Counted from the first letter of the stretch, positions 35,894 through 45,661 are shown. The stretch: DNA of 64,000 nucleotides from Fervidobacterium sp. UBA5837 (GCA_002432805.1 DJGV01000008.1:42434-106433); one strand, 5' to 3'. The notes: a model not told the origin generated them from the sequence alone. Numbers and translations are program-made.

Positions 35894-36373
35894 TCACCTC
35901 GCGAATTTTTCAAAGACTTTAGACTCTACATATGATGGAACCCACTGCGATATCTTGCCTCCAAATGAGGCGACCTCTTTCACCAAACTTGAAGAAAGGA
36001 ATGAAAAGCTTTTATCTGTCATCAAAAACACTGTTTCTACACCATTTAGTATCTCCTTGTTTGCCAAAGCCATCTGCATCTCGTATTCAAAATCTGTAAC
36101 TGCTCTTAAGCCTCTTATAACAACGTTTATTTCGTTTTTCAGTGTGTATTCTGCCAACAATCCTGAAAAACTTTCGACTCTGATGTTTGGAACATCCTTA
36201 AGGCACTCTCTTACCATTTCCATCCGTTCTTCAACAGTAAAAGCGTACTTTTTTTGCTTATTTTCCATTACAACTACGTGCAGTTCGTCAAATAGGTGTG
36301 ATGCCCTACGAGCTATATCTATGTGACCAAACGTTATCGGGTCAAACGAACCTGGATATGCTGCCTTTATCAT
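35894..36373 (-). CDS. coaD: Phosphopantetheine adenylyltransferase
   Basis: 159-residue nucleotidyltransferase that makes dephospho-CoA from 4'-phosphopantetheine and ATP. The nucleotide motif is GSFDPITFGHIDIARRA (T/HxGH), the substrate loop VVIRGLRAVTDFEYEMQMA, and near the C-terminus SSSLVKEVASFGG. Length matches the family. It lies in the dnaB-coaD-lolD-holA-era operon. Confidence 0.96.
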   Translation of the reverse strand: MIKAAYPGSFDPITFGHIDIARRASHLFDELHVVVMENKQKKYAFTVEERMEMVRECLKDVPNIRVESFSGLLAEYTLKNEINVVIRGLRAVTDFEYEMQMALANKEILNGVETVFLMTDKSFSFLSSSLVKEVASFGGKISQWVPSYVESKVFEKFAR

Positions 36374-36415
36374 AATGTTCTAAACTCCTTTCGAGAAATC
36401 TAAAGTTCAATTGAT

Positions 36416-37780
36416 TCAATCATTGTCACTATGGAAAATATCCGATTCAAAGAAATTGGTGAAAGATGGGTTGAACATCAACGTTACCGTACCTATAGGG
36501 CCATTACGTTGTTTCCCAATTATCACTTCTGTCTCGTGCGGTAGTTCCAAGTTTTGCTTTTTGTAATATTCGTCTCGGTACAAAAATATGACCACATCTG
36601 CATCTTGCTCGATGGCACCGGATTCTCTCAAATCACTTAATCTAGGTCTCTTGTCTTCACGTTGCTCAACAGCCCTAGATAATTGAGATAATGCAACGAT
36701 TGATATGTCCAATTCCCTGGCCAGCAATTTTAGTGATCTTGAAATTTCAGATATCTCCTGTTGCCTACTGTCACGTCTACTGTCTTCCAAGCTCATCAAC
36801 TGAAGATAATCGATGAATATCGCATCTACGTTGTATTCCTTTTTCATTCTTCTAGCCTTTGCTCTCAAAACTCTTGGTTCAAGATTCGATTCGTCATCTA
36901 CAATGATGTTCGACTTCATGAGATTTGAAGCACCCAGCATGAGTCGCTTCCATTCTTCATCGTTCAGCCAACCACGGCGCACCTTCTGTAAATCTACAAG
37001 TGATTCCATACAGAGTAATCTCTGAACAAGTTGTTCCCTACTCATTTCGAGACTGAAGATACCAACCGATGCCTCACCTATCATTGCCATGTTCTTGGCA
37101 AGACTTAGTGCAAATGCGGTCTTACCAACACTCGGTCTCGCTGCTACGATCACAAGATCAGATTTATGAAAGCCTGACGTTACTTCATCGAGTTTCTTAA
37201 AACCTGTTGGTATACCAGTGACAAAACCGCCCAATCCCTTTGCATGTTTGTCTCTGAGCTCTTCGAGATGTTCGAAAACATCCGTCAGAGCATTGCGTAT
37301 GTCAATGTAACTCTTCGTAGCTCTCGATTCAGCTATTCTAAAGATTATACGTTCAGACTGATCCAATATTTCATCAACGTTCGAATCAGAAAAAACAGTC
37401 TCCACTATCTGACTACCTGCTGAGATAAGTTCTCTTAGAATTGCTTTATCCCTTATGATTTGTGCGTACATCTCTGCATGTGCAGAAGTTGGAACGCCGT
37501 CTGCAAGTTGGGCAACGTAGAGTTCTCCACCAACTTTGTCTAGTGTTCCTTGTGCTTTCAATTTATCGCATATCGATATGATATCTATCGGTAAACTCTC
37601 ATCGTGTAACTGCTCTATTGCTGAAAAAATGTATCGATTTTTGACATCGTAGAAATCAGATGAGTTAACTATCGACACAATCTGATCTAATCTTTCTGGC
37701 TCTATAAGTATGCTACCAATTAGCGCTTGTTCTGCTTCTATATTGGCCGGGATATTTCTCACAGTATGAATTCCTCCCAA
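36416..37780 (-). CDS. dnaB: Replicative DNA helicase DnaB
   Basis: 454-residue hexameric helicase. The N-terminal domain begins NIPANIEAEQALIGSILIEPE. The RecA-like domain has Walker A AARPSVGKTAFAL, the SLEMSREQLVQR region, the Walker B IFIDYLQLM and the C-terminal FLYRDEYY ... IIGKQRNGPIG. No intein is present. Starts with ATG following GGAGGAAT. It precedes coaD by 42 bases. Confidence 0.97.
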   Translation of the reverse strand: MGGIHTVRNIPANIEAEQALIGSILIEPERLDQIVSIVNSSDFYDVKNRYIFSAIEQLHDESLPIDIISICDKLKAQGTLDKVGGELYVAQLADGVPTSAHAEMYAQIIRDKAILRELISAGSQIVETVFSDSNVDEILDQSERIIFRIAESRATKSYIDIRNALTDVFEHLEELRDKHAKGLGGFVTGIPTGFKKLDEVTSGFHKSDLVIVAARPSVGKTAFALSLAKNMAMIGEASVGIFSLEMSREQLVQRLLCMESLVDLQKVRRGWLNDEEWKRLMLGASNLMKSNIIVDDESNLEPRVLRAKARRMKKEYNVDAIFIDYLQLMSLEDSRRDSRQQEISEISRSLKLLARELDISIVALSQLSRAVEQREDKRPRLSDLRESGAIEQDADVVIFLYRDEYYKKQNLELPHETEVIIGKQRNGPIGTVTLMFNPSFTNFFESDIFHSDND

Positions 37781-37806
37781 TCTCTTAATTCATAGTGTTA
37801 TTAGTG

Positions 37807-39279
37807 TCATTCAAATATGGTCTTCCTCTTCTTTGCAGTTATACCTGAAATTATGATGATAATCAACGAAACTATCACCAGATAATCACCGTATTTTGCG
37901 TAGAACGTCACTTCACTCTTCGGCGCAACGTAAAGAACCCTCCATTGTGTACCATCCGGAAGAACTGTGATATTGCCGTAAGCATCACACAAGCCGCTTA
38001 TTCCCGTATTAGAAACCTGAAGAACATCTCTTCTTGTCTCTACCGCCCTGAATACACTCTGAGTAAAATGTTGAGTGAGTGCAATCGTAGAATTATACCA
38101 CCCGTCGTTTGTAGATACAATGAGATAATCAGAATTTTTCGATAACTCTCTTGAGACATTTGAAAAATACGATTCAAAACAAATCTGCAAACCTACTCTC
38201 CCGTATCCATCTATTTGGAACGTCTTTAACTCGCCCTTGTCGAAATAAGCTGCACCTTTTAGAAAATCGAGCTTTCCGAATATACCTTTGTAAGGTAACA
38301 TCTCAACAAAAGGGAATAATTTAGTTTTATCGTACCTATCTGTGTAATTCCCATTTTTATATATGTGAAGGCTATTGAAGCCTTTATTATTCTCGATAGT
38401 AGGGTACCCAACGATAAAAGTTCTATTTCTAAACATTGCCAACAACTGTTGTTCTGCATCAGTGTTCCTGATATCGGTACTTGGAAATACCGCTTCAGGG
38501 AAGACTGTCAAATAGTCCGGGGTCTGTGAGAACTCATCGTTTATGTATTTTACTATCTGAAGGCTATCGTATTCATACTTCACTCTCTGGGCAAGATCAG
38601 TTTGCGCAAGAACAACAGGCTTTTCACCGATCGTCTCAGGAAGATTATATTCCAAAATACCATTCAACAAAAACAGACAGCATACAATTGAAAGGACAAT
38701 GTGGATGTTGTATTTATTCTTGCGCAAAATTTTGTAAGATTCATAGTTGACAACGACAATTAGAAAGGTCAAACCGAATGTACCTACGTAAGGTAATATC
38801 TGCAACAATCCTTTGAAGTTGTACAATGCATCGCTTAGTCTCCCACCAGTAAATCCCAGATCTCCTATGCCCCTTATGAATTCCGTAACAACATAGAGTG
38901 AGGCAAAAAACAATGGTTCCAAGAATCTATATCTTATCTTATTACCCCAAAGCCCGTAAAGAAAGCCAAAAAGTAAAAATGGTAATGCTTCCAATATGCA
39001 GAAAAGTATGTAAACAAAAAAACCAGTTGTCGATGAAAACCTACCGAATAGCTCGGGAAATCCATTTGTCAAAACTGGAATCAAGTAATTGAAATTGATA
39101 AACGTGAAAAGAAAAAAATAGAGGAAAGAGACAAGTGCAGAAAACACGGGTCCCTTTCTTTCCAGTGCAAAAAATAATGGAACCAACGCAATAAATACAA
39201 ACCCTCCGTACACATAGCCAGGCATAGATATTGCTACAAGTAACGATGATATGGCAGCGCCAGTCAGCACATCAAGCAT
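37807..39279 (-). CDS. lnt: Apolipoprotein N-acyltransferase
   Basis: 490-residue membrane enzyme that N-acylates lipoproteins. About six hydrophobic helices fill residues 1-185, then a nitrilase-like periplasmic domain. The catalytic Glu is in VFPEAVFPS, Lys in RYDKTKLFPFVE and Cys in LQICFESYF; all three are present. A last helix (near 455-478) anchors the C-terminus. Presence of Lnt indicates triacylated lipoproteins, as in organisms with an outer envelope. Confidence 0.93.
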   Translation of the reverse strand: MLDVLTGAAISSLLVAISMPGYVYGGFVFIALVPLFFALERKGPVFSALVSFLYFFLFTFINFNYLIPVLTNGFPELFGRFSSTTGFFVYILFCILEALPFLLFGFLYGLWGNKIRYRFLEPLFFASLYVVTEFIRGIGDLGFTGGRLSDALYNFKGLLQILPYVGTFGLTFLIVVVNYESYKILRKNKYNIHIVLSIVCCLFLLNGILEYNLPETIGEKPVVLAQTDLAQRVKYEYDSLQIVKYINDEFSQTPDYLTVFPEAVFPSTDIRNTDAEQQLLAMFRNRTFIVGYPTIENNKGFNSLHIYKNGNYTDRYDKTKLFPFVEMLPYKGIFGKLDFLKGAAYFDKGELKTFQIDGYGRVGLQICFESYFSNVSRELSKNSDYLIVSTNDGWYNSTIALTQHFTQSVFRAVETRRDVLQVSNTGISGLCDAYGNITVLPDGTQWRVLYVAPKSEVTFYAKYGDYLVIVSLIIIIISGITAKKRKTIFE

Positions 39280-39314
39280 AGCTTATCCCCCCTGTTTTTT
39301 TAACACATCGAACC

Positions 39315-40469
39315 TTACAGTAACTTACTTATCGCTTCTTCTACTTTGTTCACAACATACTCTTGTTGTTCTTTCGTCATATCTGTAAAGAATGGCAGTG
39401 CTATTGTTCTCTCAGCAACTTCTTCAGTAATTGGCAGCATGCCTTCCTTCCACCCAAGTTCTCTATATGGCTTTTGCAGATGTACAGGTTCAAAGTAGTT
39501 TCTCACGTGGACACCACTATTTTCCAAATATTCCATCACTTTATTTCTGCTTTCCTTCTTCGTACCTTTTGGTAGTCTCACTACGTATATGAACCATGAC
39601 ATCTTTGAAACGTAGTCTTTTACGATCGGTGTTTCAACACATTTCAACATAGCGTTGTACCTGTTGGCTACTTCGCTGCGCGTCTGGATTATTGCATCTA
39701 TTCTCTTCATCTGAGACCAACCCAAACCAGATGACATTTCGTCTATCCTATAGTTGTATCCTACGTAATCATGGGCCAACCAACCTTGTCCTTCTCCTCG
39801 TCCTTGATTTCTCAATGCGCGAGACACTTTATAGATATGCTCATCGTCTGTAACAAGCACCCCACCCTCGCCTGTTGTGATCTGTTTGTTTGGATAAAAC
39901 CCGTACGCACCCGCAACACCGAATGTGCCCACTTTCTTTCCTTTGTACTCACTACCCAGTGCCTCGCAGGAATCTTCCACAATTGTTACGTTGTATTTAT
40001 CGCATATGCTTAGCACTCTGTCCCAATCTAGCGAATGACCAAATATATCAACCGCCATCAAGAACAATTTTTTATTTTCTTTCGATAGTTTCTCTAGCAC
40101 ATATTCGAGATGTCCTGGATCCATATTCAACGTTTCAGGCTCTATATCGACAAATTCTACACGACCTCCCTCGAACATACCAACGTTGGCAGATGCAACA
40201 AACGTGAAAGAGGGGACAACCAATATCGAATCTTCTGAAAAATCGATCGATTTCAAAATCAAGTGTAACGCCGCAGTTCCGCTCGATACAGCAACTGCAT
40301 ACTTTGTACCAACGAATGAAGCAACACTCTCTTCAAACATTTCGGTATACGCTCCAATACTCAAACGACCAGAACGAAGAATTTCGACTACAATATCTAT
40401 GTCATCTTGACTTATTTGAGGACTGGATAATGGAACATCTAACTTTGGAACATTCGTTTGTTGAGACAT
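39315..40469 (-). CDS. DegT/DnrJ/EryC1/StrS family PLP aminotransferase
   Basis: About 384 residues, aspartate-aminotransferase fold. FVGTKYAVAVSSGTAALHL is the PLP phosphate loop region, the Asp-rich VEDSCEALGSEYKG follows, and the Schiff-base Lys is in FYPNKQITTGEGG. Enzymes of this family aminate keto-sugars on nucleotides for surface polysaccharides. ATG at 40469 lies 11 bases after AAGGAGG. No sugar dehydratase is next to it; lnt follows. Confidence 0.9.
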   Translation of the reverse strand: MSQQTNVPKLDVPLSSPQISQDDIDIVVEILRSGRLSIGAYTEMFEESVASFVGTKYAVAVSSGTAALHLILKSIDFSEDSILVVPSFTFVASANVGMFEGGRVEFVDIEPETLNMDPGHLEYVLEKLSKENKKLFLMAVDIFGHSLDWDRVLSICDKYNVTIVEDSCEALGSEYKGKKVGTFGVAGAYGFYPNKQITTGEGGVLVTDDEHIYKVSRALRNQGRGEGQGWLAHDYVGYNYRIDEMSSGLGWSQMKRIDAIIQTRSEVANRYNAMLKCVETPIVKDYVSKMSWFIYVVRLPKGTKKESRNKVMEYLENSGVHVRNYFEPVHLQKPYRELGWKEGMLPITEEVAERTIALPFFTDMTKEQQEYVVNKVEEAISKLL

Positions 40470-40529
40470 AACAGTCGTATCCTCCTTTATGTGCTTTCTC
40501 TTGCGATTATCTATAAACACTCAAATTAT

Positions 40530-40538
40530 ATTATATCA
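40530..40538 (-). promoter_or_regulatory. Extended -10 promoter of the degT-lnt-dnaB operon
   Basis: TGATATAAT on the minus strand, about 60 bases upstream of the aminotransferase start. No good -35 is visible. Confidence 0.5.
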
Positions 40539-40686
40539 TACAAAATCTTACAAAAGAATAAAAGAGCAGTTGGAGGCAATTATTGAAGATAATCTTAACA
40601 ATATGAACACTTCGATATTGAGCAAAGTGCAAACGAGAAAAGCACAATAAATGTTATTATTACTTCATATTCCTTTCAGCAAGTGA

Positions 40687-40695
40687 TGTTATAAT
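40687..40695 (+). promoter_or_regulatory. Extended -10 promoter of the first HD-GYP gene
   Basis: TGTTATAAT, about 60 bases before the ATG at 40762, a perfect hexamer with TGn extension. Confidence 0.5.
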
Positions 40696-40761
40696 TAAGT
40701 TAATTTACTATGGAACTCATCGTGATCTATGAATAGTACAATCAAGAAGTGGAGTGGGAGA

Positions 40762-42045
40762 ATGATAGACATACTAATCAAATCTATAGTGTTTGTACAT
40801 AACTTCGGGGTTCACTCACTACAAACTGCTTTCTTATCGTCAAGAATAGCAGAAATTCTACAATTAGATCCAGTCGAGGCCTTCTACAGTGGCATCTTTC
40901 ATGATATAGGGATGATAACACCACATAATGGAATTGCCTTGGACGATGTGAATTATCGGTACCTTACAAACAGAGATCTCACATCAAACGAAATCGGAAT
41001 AAACGAACATGCATTGATGTCTTCTTTTGAGGTTTCAAAATTGTCAAAACTGACAAAGACCTTCCCAAATATCTCATCAAATATACTTTTGCACCATGCA
41101 TCAGCAAAATATCTTGATTCATCACAGAAGAGTGATATTATGGCTAATATCATTTTCATAGCTGATGTAATGTCTTTGTACACAATTAACAATCAAGAAG
41201 AGATGAACTTTGAAGATTTCAAGACATCTCTTTGGCCCACAAAAGAGAGGTATTTCGATTTTGTTTATGAGGCAGCGCTAGCTGCGATAAAAGAAGACTA
41301 TACAAGATGGATGCTGTACGATATAAAGTCGGGAAATAATAAAGAACTGGTAGTAAATGACTTCACCTTCAATGAGAAATACAGTTTTGAAGATGCGCTT
41401 GAGACCGGTTCTATTCTATCTTACATAATTGATTCGAAGAGCTCATTCACCCGTGATCACTCTTGGCGTGTAGCAAGAATTGCATCAGCAATAGCAAAGG
41501 AAATAATGCTCGATGATGAGGATTTCTTTATAGCGGGACTTTTCCACGATATTGGAAAGATAATAACTCCGATAGAAATTCTGGAGAAAAAGGGTAAACT
41601 TAATGAGAGAGAAATGGATATAATGAGAAAGCACGTTTATTACAGTTACTTGATTTTGTCCAATCACAAAGATGAGCCCTGGTTTCTACCTGCCGTTAGA
41701 CACCAAGAACGTATAGATGGTTCAGGTTATCCGTTAAGATTGACTGGAGACAAAATGACGTTCAAGGATAAGACCTTACAAGTAGCAGATTATTTTGCTG
41801 CTGTGTTGGAACCAAGACCGTATCGTAGTGCAAGCAGCCCAGAACAAGCATATGAAGAAATAGCTAAAGCGGTCAGTAATGGAATACTCGATAAGAGTCC
41901 AGCAAATATTCTAAAAAGGTTGGTATTTGGTGGATATGACTTCAGCAATTTGGATTTTACATCACAGATCCAGATAGAGATTTCCAATTTTGAAGAAAAC
42001 GTTGTACGTAAACGAACAAAGGGTAATTCTGCCAAAGCAAGTTAG
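40762..42045 (+). CDS. Tandem HD / HD-GYP phosphohydrolase (paralogue 1)
   Basis: 427 cytoplasmic residues. The N-terminal half is an HD domain with HSLQ and FHDIGMITPHNG but no GYP motif. The C-terminal half is HD-GYP: HSWRVARIA, FHDIGKI, the later His in KHVYYSY and RHQERIDGSGYP, and LQVADYFAAVLEPRPYR. HD-GYP domains hydrolyse c-di-GMP through a di- or tri-metal site. ATG at 40762 follows GTGGAG by 7 bases. A close paralogue is at 46081, and the two share about two thirds of residues by eye along their full length. Confidence 0.88.
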   Translation: MIDILIKSIVFVHNFGVHSLQTAFLSSRIAEILQLDPVEAFYSGIFHDIGMITPHNGIALDDVNYRYLTNRDLTSNEIGINEHALMSSFEVSKLSKLTKTFPNISSNILLHHASAKYLDSSQKSDIMANIIFIADVMSLYTINNQEEMNFEDFKTSLWPTKERYFDFVYEAALAAIKEDYTRWMLYDIKSGNNKELVVNDFTFNEKYSFEDALETGSILSYIIDSKSSFTRDHSWRVARIASAIAKEIMLDDEDFFIAGLFHDIGKIITPIEILEKKGKLNEREMDIMRKHVYYSYLILSNHKDEPWFLPAVRHQERIDGSGYPLRLTGDKMTFKDKTLQVADYFAAVLEPRPYRSASSPEQAYEEIAKAVSNGILDKSPANILKRLVFGGYDFSNLDFTSQIQIEISNFEENVVRKRTKGNSAKAS

Positions 42046-42142
42046 AAATCTAGAAAGTTAGAAATGTTTGAACCACAATATAAGGTACATTTAAATGCAT
42101 TAAAGTATGAAGATATTTAAGCACTAATGTATTATTAATGTA

Positions 42143-43234
42143 TTACTCTAATTTGATTCTTTTGAGGAAGTTGTACTCGTTCATTGCTTCTTCGTACATG
42201 CCTGCCTCTTCGTAAAGTTGTGCTAATCTTAGTCTTTTTTCTTCGTCGAATGGATCTTTGTCTACTACCTTCTTGTACACACCCGCTGCTTTACTTTTCA
42301 GACCAAATAGTAGATACAGACGATATCTAATGGAAGGTATGATCAAAAGTAGAATGATCAAAATAGCCAAAGCAATCAAAATCAAGTAAACCGGCCTGAT
42401 TTTGATGGCATTGAACTTAGAAAATGGGGATGATGAAGATGATGTAGATGATGGAGATTCTGATGCCTTTGCGCCATTTACATTTTGAGCACCAGCAGAT
42501 TGAGTCACTGTTGCATCGACACTAGTACCAATATCACTGATCCCCTTAGTGGCGCTTCCTGCAAGTGATGTTAATTCTTTTTCAAATCTAACATCTGAAT
42601 ATTTCTGTCCATCGATGAATTTGATGGCAACATACACATCAAGATATTCCTTTCTCTGTACCACACTTGTAACCTTTTCATATGTTTGGAACAATTTATC
42701 GAAAAACTCCGTTGCAAACCCATCTGCTTCTGGATACTTACCCACCACGTTGGAAAAGATGAAAGTCCTTATCTCGTTATCTTGCAACAACTTTGGAAAC
42801 AACTGCTCAAGATAATCGCTCATCCTCTCTGGAAAAAGCTTGAACAAATACACAGCAGCGGTATTAGTCTCCAAATTATCCGATAGATATTTTACGAGAA
42901 ATTCCTTATCGAATACATCAAATAGATAGTATTTTCCAGTAGTAGTAAACTCATGGACTGCTAAAAAATCTAACAATCCATTTACATCTTCTCTTAACAC
43001 AAAATCGTAGTCTTTCAATTTTCGCTTTGCATATATGAGTCTGCCGAGGTCTTGCAATTGATCAGGGGCTTTTGATGAAGAAAGATAAGCCAAATACATA
43101 TCCCAAGCAAAGTCAGGGTCTTCTTTTGACTTATCACGTATTTCCTGTACAGTTATCGGCAATACAACAGCGCTACTGATTATCACGAGCAAGATCACTA
43201 TTATCTTGACTGAGCCCGTAAGGTTCATTTTCAT
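42143..43234 (-). CDS. TPR-tailed membrane protein of unknown function
   Basis: About 363 residues. A signal peptide or anchor lies at about 7-25, then a helical extracytoplasmic domain to about residue 225, a low-complexity Ser/Gly linker (SPSSTSSSSS), a transmembrane helix (PVYLILIALAILIILLLIIP) near residues 283-302 and a short cytoplasmic tail with one or two TPR-like helices (DEEKRLRLAQLYEEAGMYEEAMNEY). The start ATG at 43234 (GGAGG 6 bases upstream) lies 62 bases inside the CDF gene. I do not recognise the extracytoplasmic domain. Confidence 0.78.
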   Translation of the reverse strand: MKMNLTGSVKIIVILLVIISSAVVLPITVQEIRDKSKEDPDFAWDMYLAYLSSSKAPDQLQDLGRLIYAKRKLKDYDFVLREDVNGLLDFLAVHEFTTTGKYYLFDVFDKEFLVKYLSDNLETNTAAVYLFKLFPERMSDYLEQLFPKLLQDNEIRTFIFSNVVGKYPEADGFATEFFDKLFQTYEKVTSVVQRKEYLDVYVAIKFIDGQKYSDVRFEKELTSLAGSATKGISDIGTSVDATVTQSAGAQNVNGAKASESPSSTSSSSSPFSKFNAIKIRPVYLILIALAILIILLLIIPSIRYRLYLLFGLKSKAAGVYKKVVDKDPFDEEKRLRLAQLYEEAGMYEEAMNEYNFLKRIKLE

Positions 43235-44117
43235 TGTTCCCCTCCGGTTCGACGTGAACAACCACGTCATAGATATCTTTTGAATCACTAAGTCTTCTCC
43301 TGATGCACTTCGTTATTTCGTGTGCCTGTCTTACCGTCATGTTCCCGTCTACTTCAACATCCATATCGATATCAAATTTGCCACCGATCTTTCTTATTCT
43401 CACCTTGTGTGGATTGTACGCACCGCAGGCTTTACATGCGTTGAATACTTTATCGTATATCCACATCTCATTTTCGTACAGACCATCCATAAGCTCATGT
43501 GCGTTTTCTTCAAAGACGTCCCAAGCAACTTTCAATATGATAAACGACATCACAATACTTATCAATGGGTCCATCCAAGCTAATCCCAACTTGTTTAGAA
43601 TAACTCCAAGAAAAACGAGTGCTGACATAATTATATCATTTCTCATGTTTTTTGCTTCCGCAACCATCGCTTGACTTTTTGTCTTCTTTCCCGTAGAGTA
43701 CTCTATGGTAAATAGAAAGGTCTTACCAGCGACGGATAAAATTGCAGCAATCAGTGGAATAAAGCTCTCGAGGATGTTGTACTGACCGCTTATCAACCTT
43801 TTCACGCTTTCGATGAGTAGAGAGATACCCGCATAGAATATCACAAACGAAATTACCTTTGCACCAATGTTCTCTGCTCTTTGATGGCCGTATGGATGTT
43901 CCCTGTCAGGAGGCTTTCGCGAAATCAACGAAGAAATTAGAACAGTAGAAGAAGTTAGTATGTCCGTAGTTGTGTCGATTCCATCTGCTAAGACCGCCAT
44001 ACTGTTGAATATCAAACCAACAGTTACTTTTACTATCGCAAGAATGACGTTTGTTATAACTGCTGTTATAGAAACTCTGTTCGTGAGTTTTTGATTCCTT
44101 TTAATTTCTTCATCCAT
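43173..44117 (-). CDS. Cation diffusion facilitator family transporter
   Basis: 314-residue CDF protein that exports Zn2+, Fe2+ or similar ions by proton antiport. Six hydrophobic helices span about 13-205. The metal-site motif AVLADGIDTTTDIL (HD-type replaced by GID...D) and HPYGHQRAE are typical. The C-terminal cytoplasmic domain has HKVRIRKIGGKFDIDMDVEVD and VHVEPEG. ATG with GGAGG 8 bases upstream. Confidence 0.92.
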   Translation of the reverse strand: MDEEIKRNQKLTNRVSITAVITNVILAIVKVTVGLIFNSMAVLADGIDTTTDILTSSTVLISSLISRKPPDREHPYGHQRAENIGAKVISFVIFYAGISLLIESVKRLISGQYNILESFIPLIAAILSVAGKTFLFTIEYSTGKKTKSQAMVAEAKNMRNDIIMSALVFLGVILNKLGLAWMDPLISIVMSFIILKVAWDVFEENAHELMDGLYENEMWIYDKVFNACKACGAYNPHKVRIRKIGGKFDIDMDVEVDGNMTVRQAHEITKCIRRRLSDSKDIYDVVVHVEPEGNNENEPYGLSQDNSDLARDNQ

Positions 44118-44171
44118 GATTCATTCCTCCCTTTTTAAGGAATTCAATTGTCGTTCTGTAGGACTATTCTA

Positions 44172-44203
44172 TTAAAAATTAAGGGGCTTCCGCCCCCTAA
44201 TTT
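44172..44203 (-). terminator. Terminator of the infC-rpmI-rplT operon
   Basis: On the minus strand TTAGGGGGC and GCCCCTTAA form a stem with a GGAA-type tetraloop, followed by TTTTTAAT. Confidence 0.8.
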
Positions 44204-44276
44204 TAAATCAATAGTGTTTATACACTAGAGTTCTTACCGTCTATTTACTTGATGATACTTGGATTCTTCTAAAATC

Positions 44277-44633
44277 CTATTTTCCCAAAGCTGTCTTTGC
44301 TATGTTAACAAATTCCTTGAAACCATCGACATCGTTAACTGCAAGTTCGGCAAGCATCTTTCTATTGACTGATACACTTGCCAACTTCAAACCATGAATA
44401 AGCTCACTGTATTTGAGTCCTTCATTTCTTGCTGCGATATTTATTCTCGTAACCCATACCTTCCTGAAATCACCCTTCTTGTTTCTTCTACCATCGAATG
44501 AAAATTTCAACGCTCTATAGTAAGATTGCCTTGCAAGTGTGTACTGTCTGCTCAGCGAGCCTCTGAAACCTTTTGCAAATTTCAGTATTCTCCTCTTCTT
44601 TTTCTTTGAATTGACTGCATTCTTTACGCGCAT
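44277..44633 (-). CDS. rplT: Ribosomal protein bL20
   Basis: 118-residue large-subunit assembly protein. KKKRRILKFAKGFRGSLSR and FRKVWVTRINIAARNEGL are diagnostic. In many bacteria L20 also represses this operon by binding its leader. It is last in infC-rpmI-rplT, with 55 bases after rpmI. Confidence 0.97.
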   Translation of the reverse strand: MRVKNAVNSKKKKRRILKFAKGFRGSLSRQYTLARQSYYRALKFSFDGRRNKKGDFRKVWVTRINIAARNEGLKYSELIHGLKLASVSVNRKMLAELAVNDVDGFKEFVNIAKTALGK

Positions 44634-44688
44634 TTCCGATTCCTCCCTTATTCTCTATTCTTTCAATTGTTCTCAATTTTGAATGATA

Positions 44689-44892
44689 TCACTTTTTTCC
44701 AAGAAGTCTGAGTATTCTTGACTTATCTACATCAGCAATTAAATCCTCAAGTCTCAACGCTCTCAATGTGGATCTTCTCTTCTTACCGGTCTTATGCCAT
44801 GCATTTGCATGTCTTCTCACAAGTTTGCCATTTTTTGTAATCTTAAATCTTTTCGCGGCTGTCTTACTACCTTTCATCTTTTGTTTTGCCAT
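44689..44892 (-). CDS. rpmI: Ribosomal protein bL35
   Basis: 67 residues, all typical: MAKQKMKGSKTAAKRFKITKNGK start, HAWHKTGKKRR-like core (NAWHKTGKKRRSTLR) and a basic C-terminus. GGAGGGATAAG precedes the ATG. Confidence 0.96.
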   Translation of the reverse strand: MAKQKMKGSKTAAKRFKITKNGKLVRRHANAWHKTGKKRRSTLRALRLEDLIADVDKSRILRLLGKK

Positions 44893-44935
44893 GTCTTATC
44901 CCTCCTAAGTCTTCTTTTCTATTCTCTGATCGTAG

Positions 44936-45457
44936 TCACAAATTTTTCGGCTTTACAACCATCCACATATCTCTACCTTCAAATTTCGGCTCCTTTTCAA
45001 CGTTTCCTATATCCGCAATATCTTTCGAAATTCTCTCCAGTATCTCTTTACCTTTTTCCGTAAATGCAAGTTCCCTGCCTCTGAACATGATGGTTACTTT
45101 TACCTTATTTCCATCTTCGATGAATCTTTTGATGTGCTTCAGCTTTGTTTGATAATCGTGTTCATTTATGCCAATTCTAAATTTCATTTCCTTTACTTCG
45201 ATGATTTTTTGGTTCTTCTTTGCCTTCTGCTCTCGCTTTGATATCTCGTACTTGTACTTACCATAATCCAGTACCCTCACAACAGGTGGTTGTGTATTTG
45301 GAGCAACCAATATAAGATCCATACCACGAGTTCTCGCAAGTTCTATTGCTGCAGATTTTGACATCACTCCAACAGCTTTACCCTCTTCATCGATAACTCT
45401 AACCTCGCTAAATGGTATCTCCTCGTTCTTAATGATCTTGTCTTTGTCGTTCTTAAT
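44936..45457 (-). CDS. infC: Translation initiation factor IF-3, probable AUU start
   Basis: About 173 residues. KNEEIPFSEVRVIDEEGK and RTRGMDLILVAPNTQPPV mark the N-domain, YEISKREQKAKKNQKIIEVKE the linker region and VTIMFRGRELAFTEKG the C-domain. A GTG three codons upstream (45466) directly abuts AGGAGG and cannot be used. The ATT at 45457 lies 9 bases after AGGAGG, and AUU is the known autoregulated start codon of infC in other bacteria, since IF-3 itself discriminates against it. Confidence 0.95.
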   Translation of the reverse strand: MKNDKDKIIKNEEIPFSEVRVIDEEGKAVGVMSKSAAIELARTRGMDLILVAPNTQPPVVRVLDYGKYKYEISKREQKAKKNQKIIEVKEMKFRIGINEHDYQTKLKHIKRFIEDGNKVKVTIMFRGRELAFTEKGKEILERISKDIADIGNVEKEPKFEGRDMWMVVKPKNL

Positions 45458-45655
45458 AGTTGTCACCCTCCTATAAAAAGATTATAGCGGGCTGACGCCC
45501 GCCTAGTATTATTCACAGTATATTACATTTTCTTTTGTAACCTTCTCAAGTACCCAACTAGCTGTGCTGTTGGGTGGGAAGCCGGGCGCCTCCTCTTCAA
45601 CATTTCTAAATATTGGTTGCTTGATTCCCGCGTTTCCTCATTTCAAACAGAACAT
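45458..45655 (-). promoter_or_regulatory. Structured leader of the infC operon
   Basis: Between tRNA-Lys and infC there are nearly 200 bases with two hairpins on the minus strand: CCCAAC...GTTGGG (about 45553-45575) and GCGGGC-GTCA-GCCCGC (about 45487-45502) followed by TATAATCTTTTTAT, which looks like an attenuator directly before the ribosome site. This fits L20- or IF-3-dependent control, but I cannot match it to a named leader family. Confidence 0.45.
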
Positions 45656-45661
45656 TCTCTT

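Noticed and set aside
45480..45510. TATAAT after the GCGGGC hairpin as an infC promoter
   Set aside because: The start would fall on the ribosome site, and no -35 lies upstream; a hairpin with T-run explains it better.
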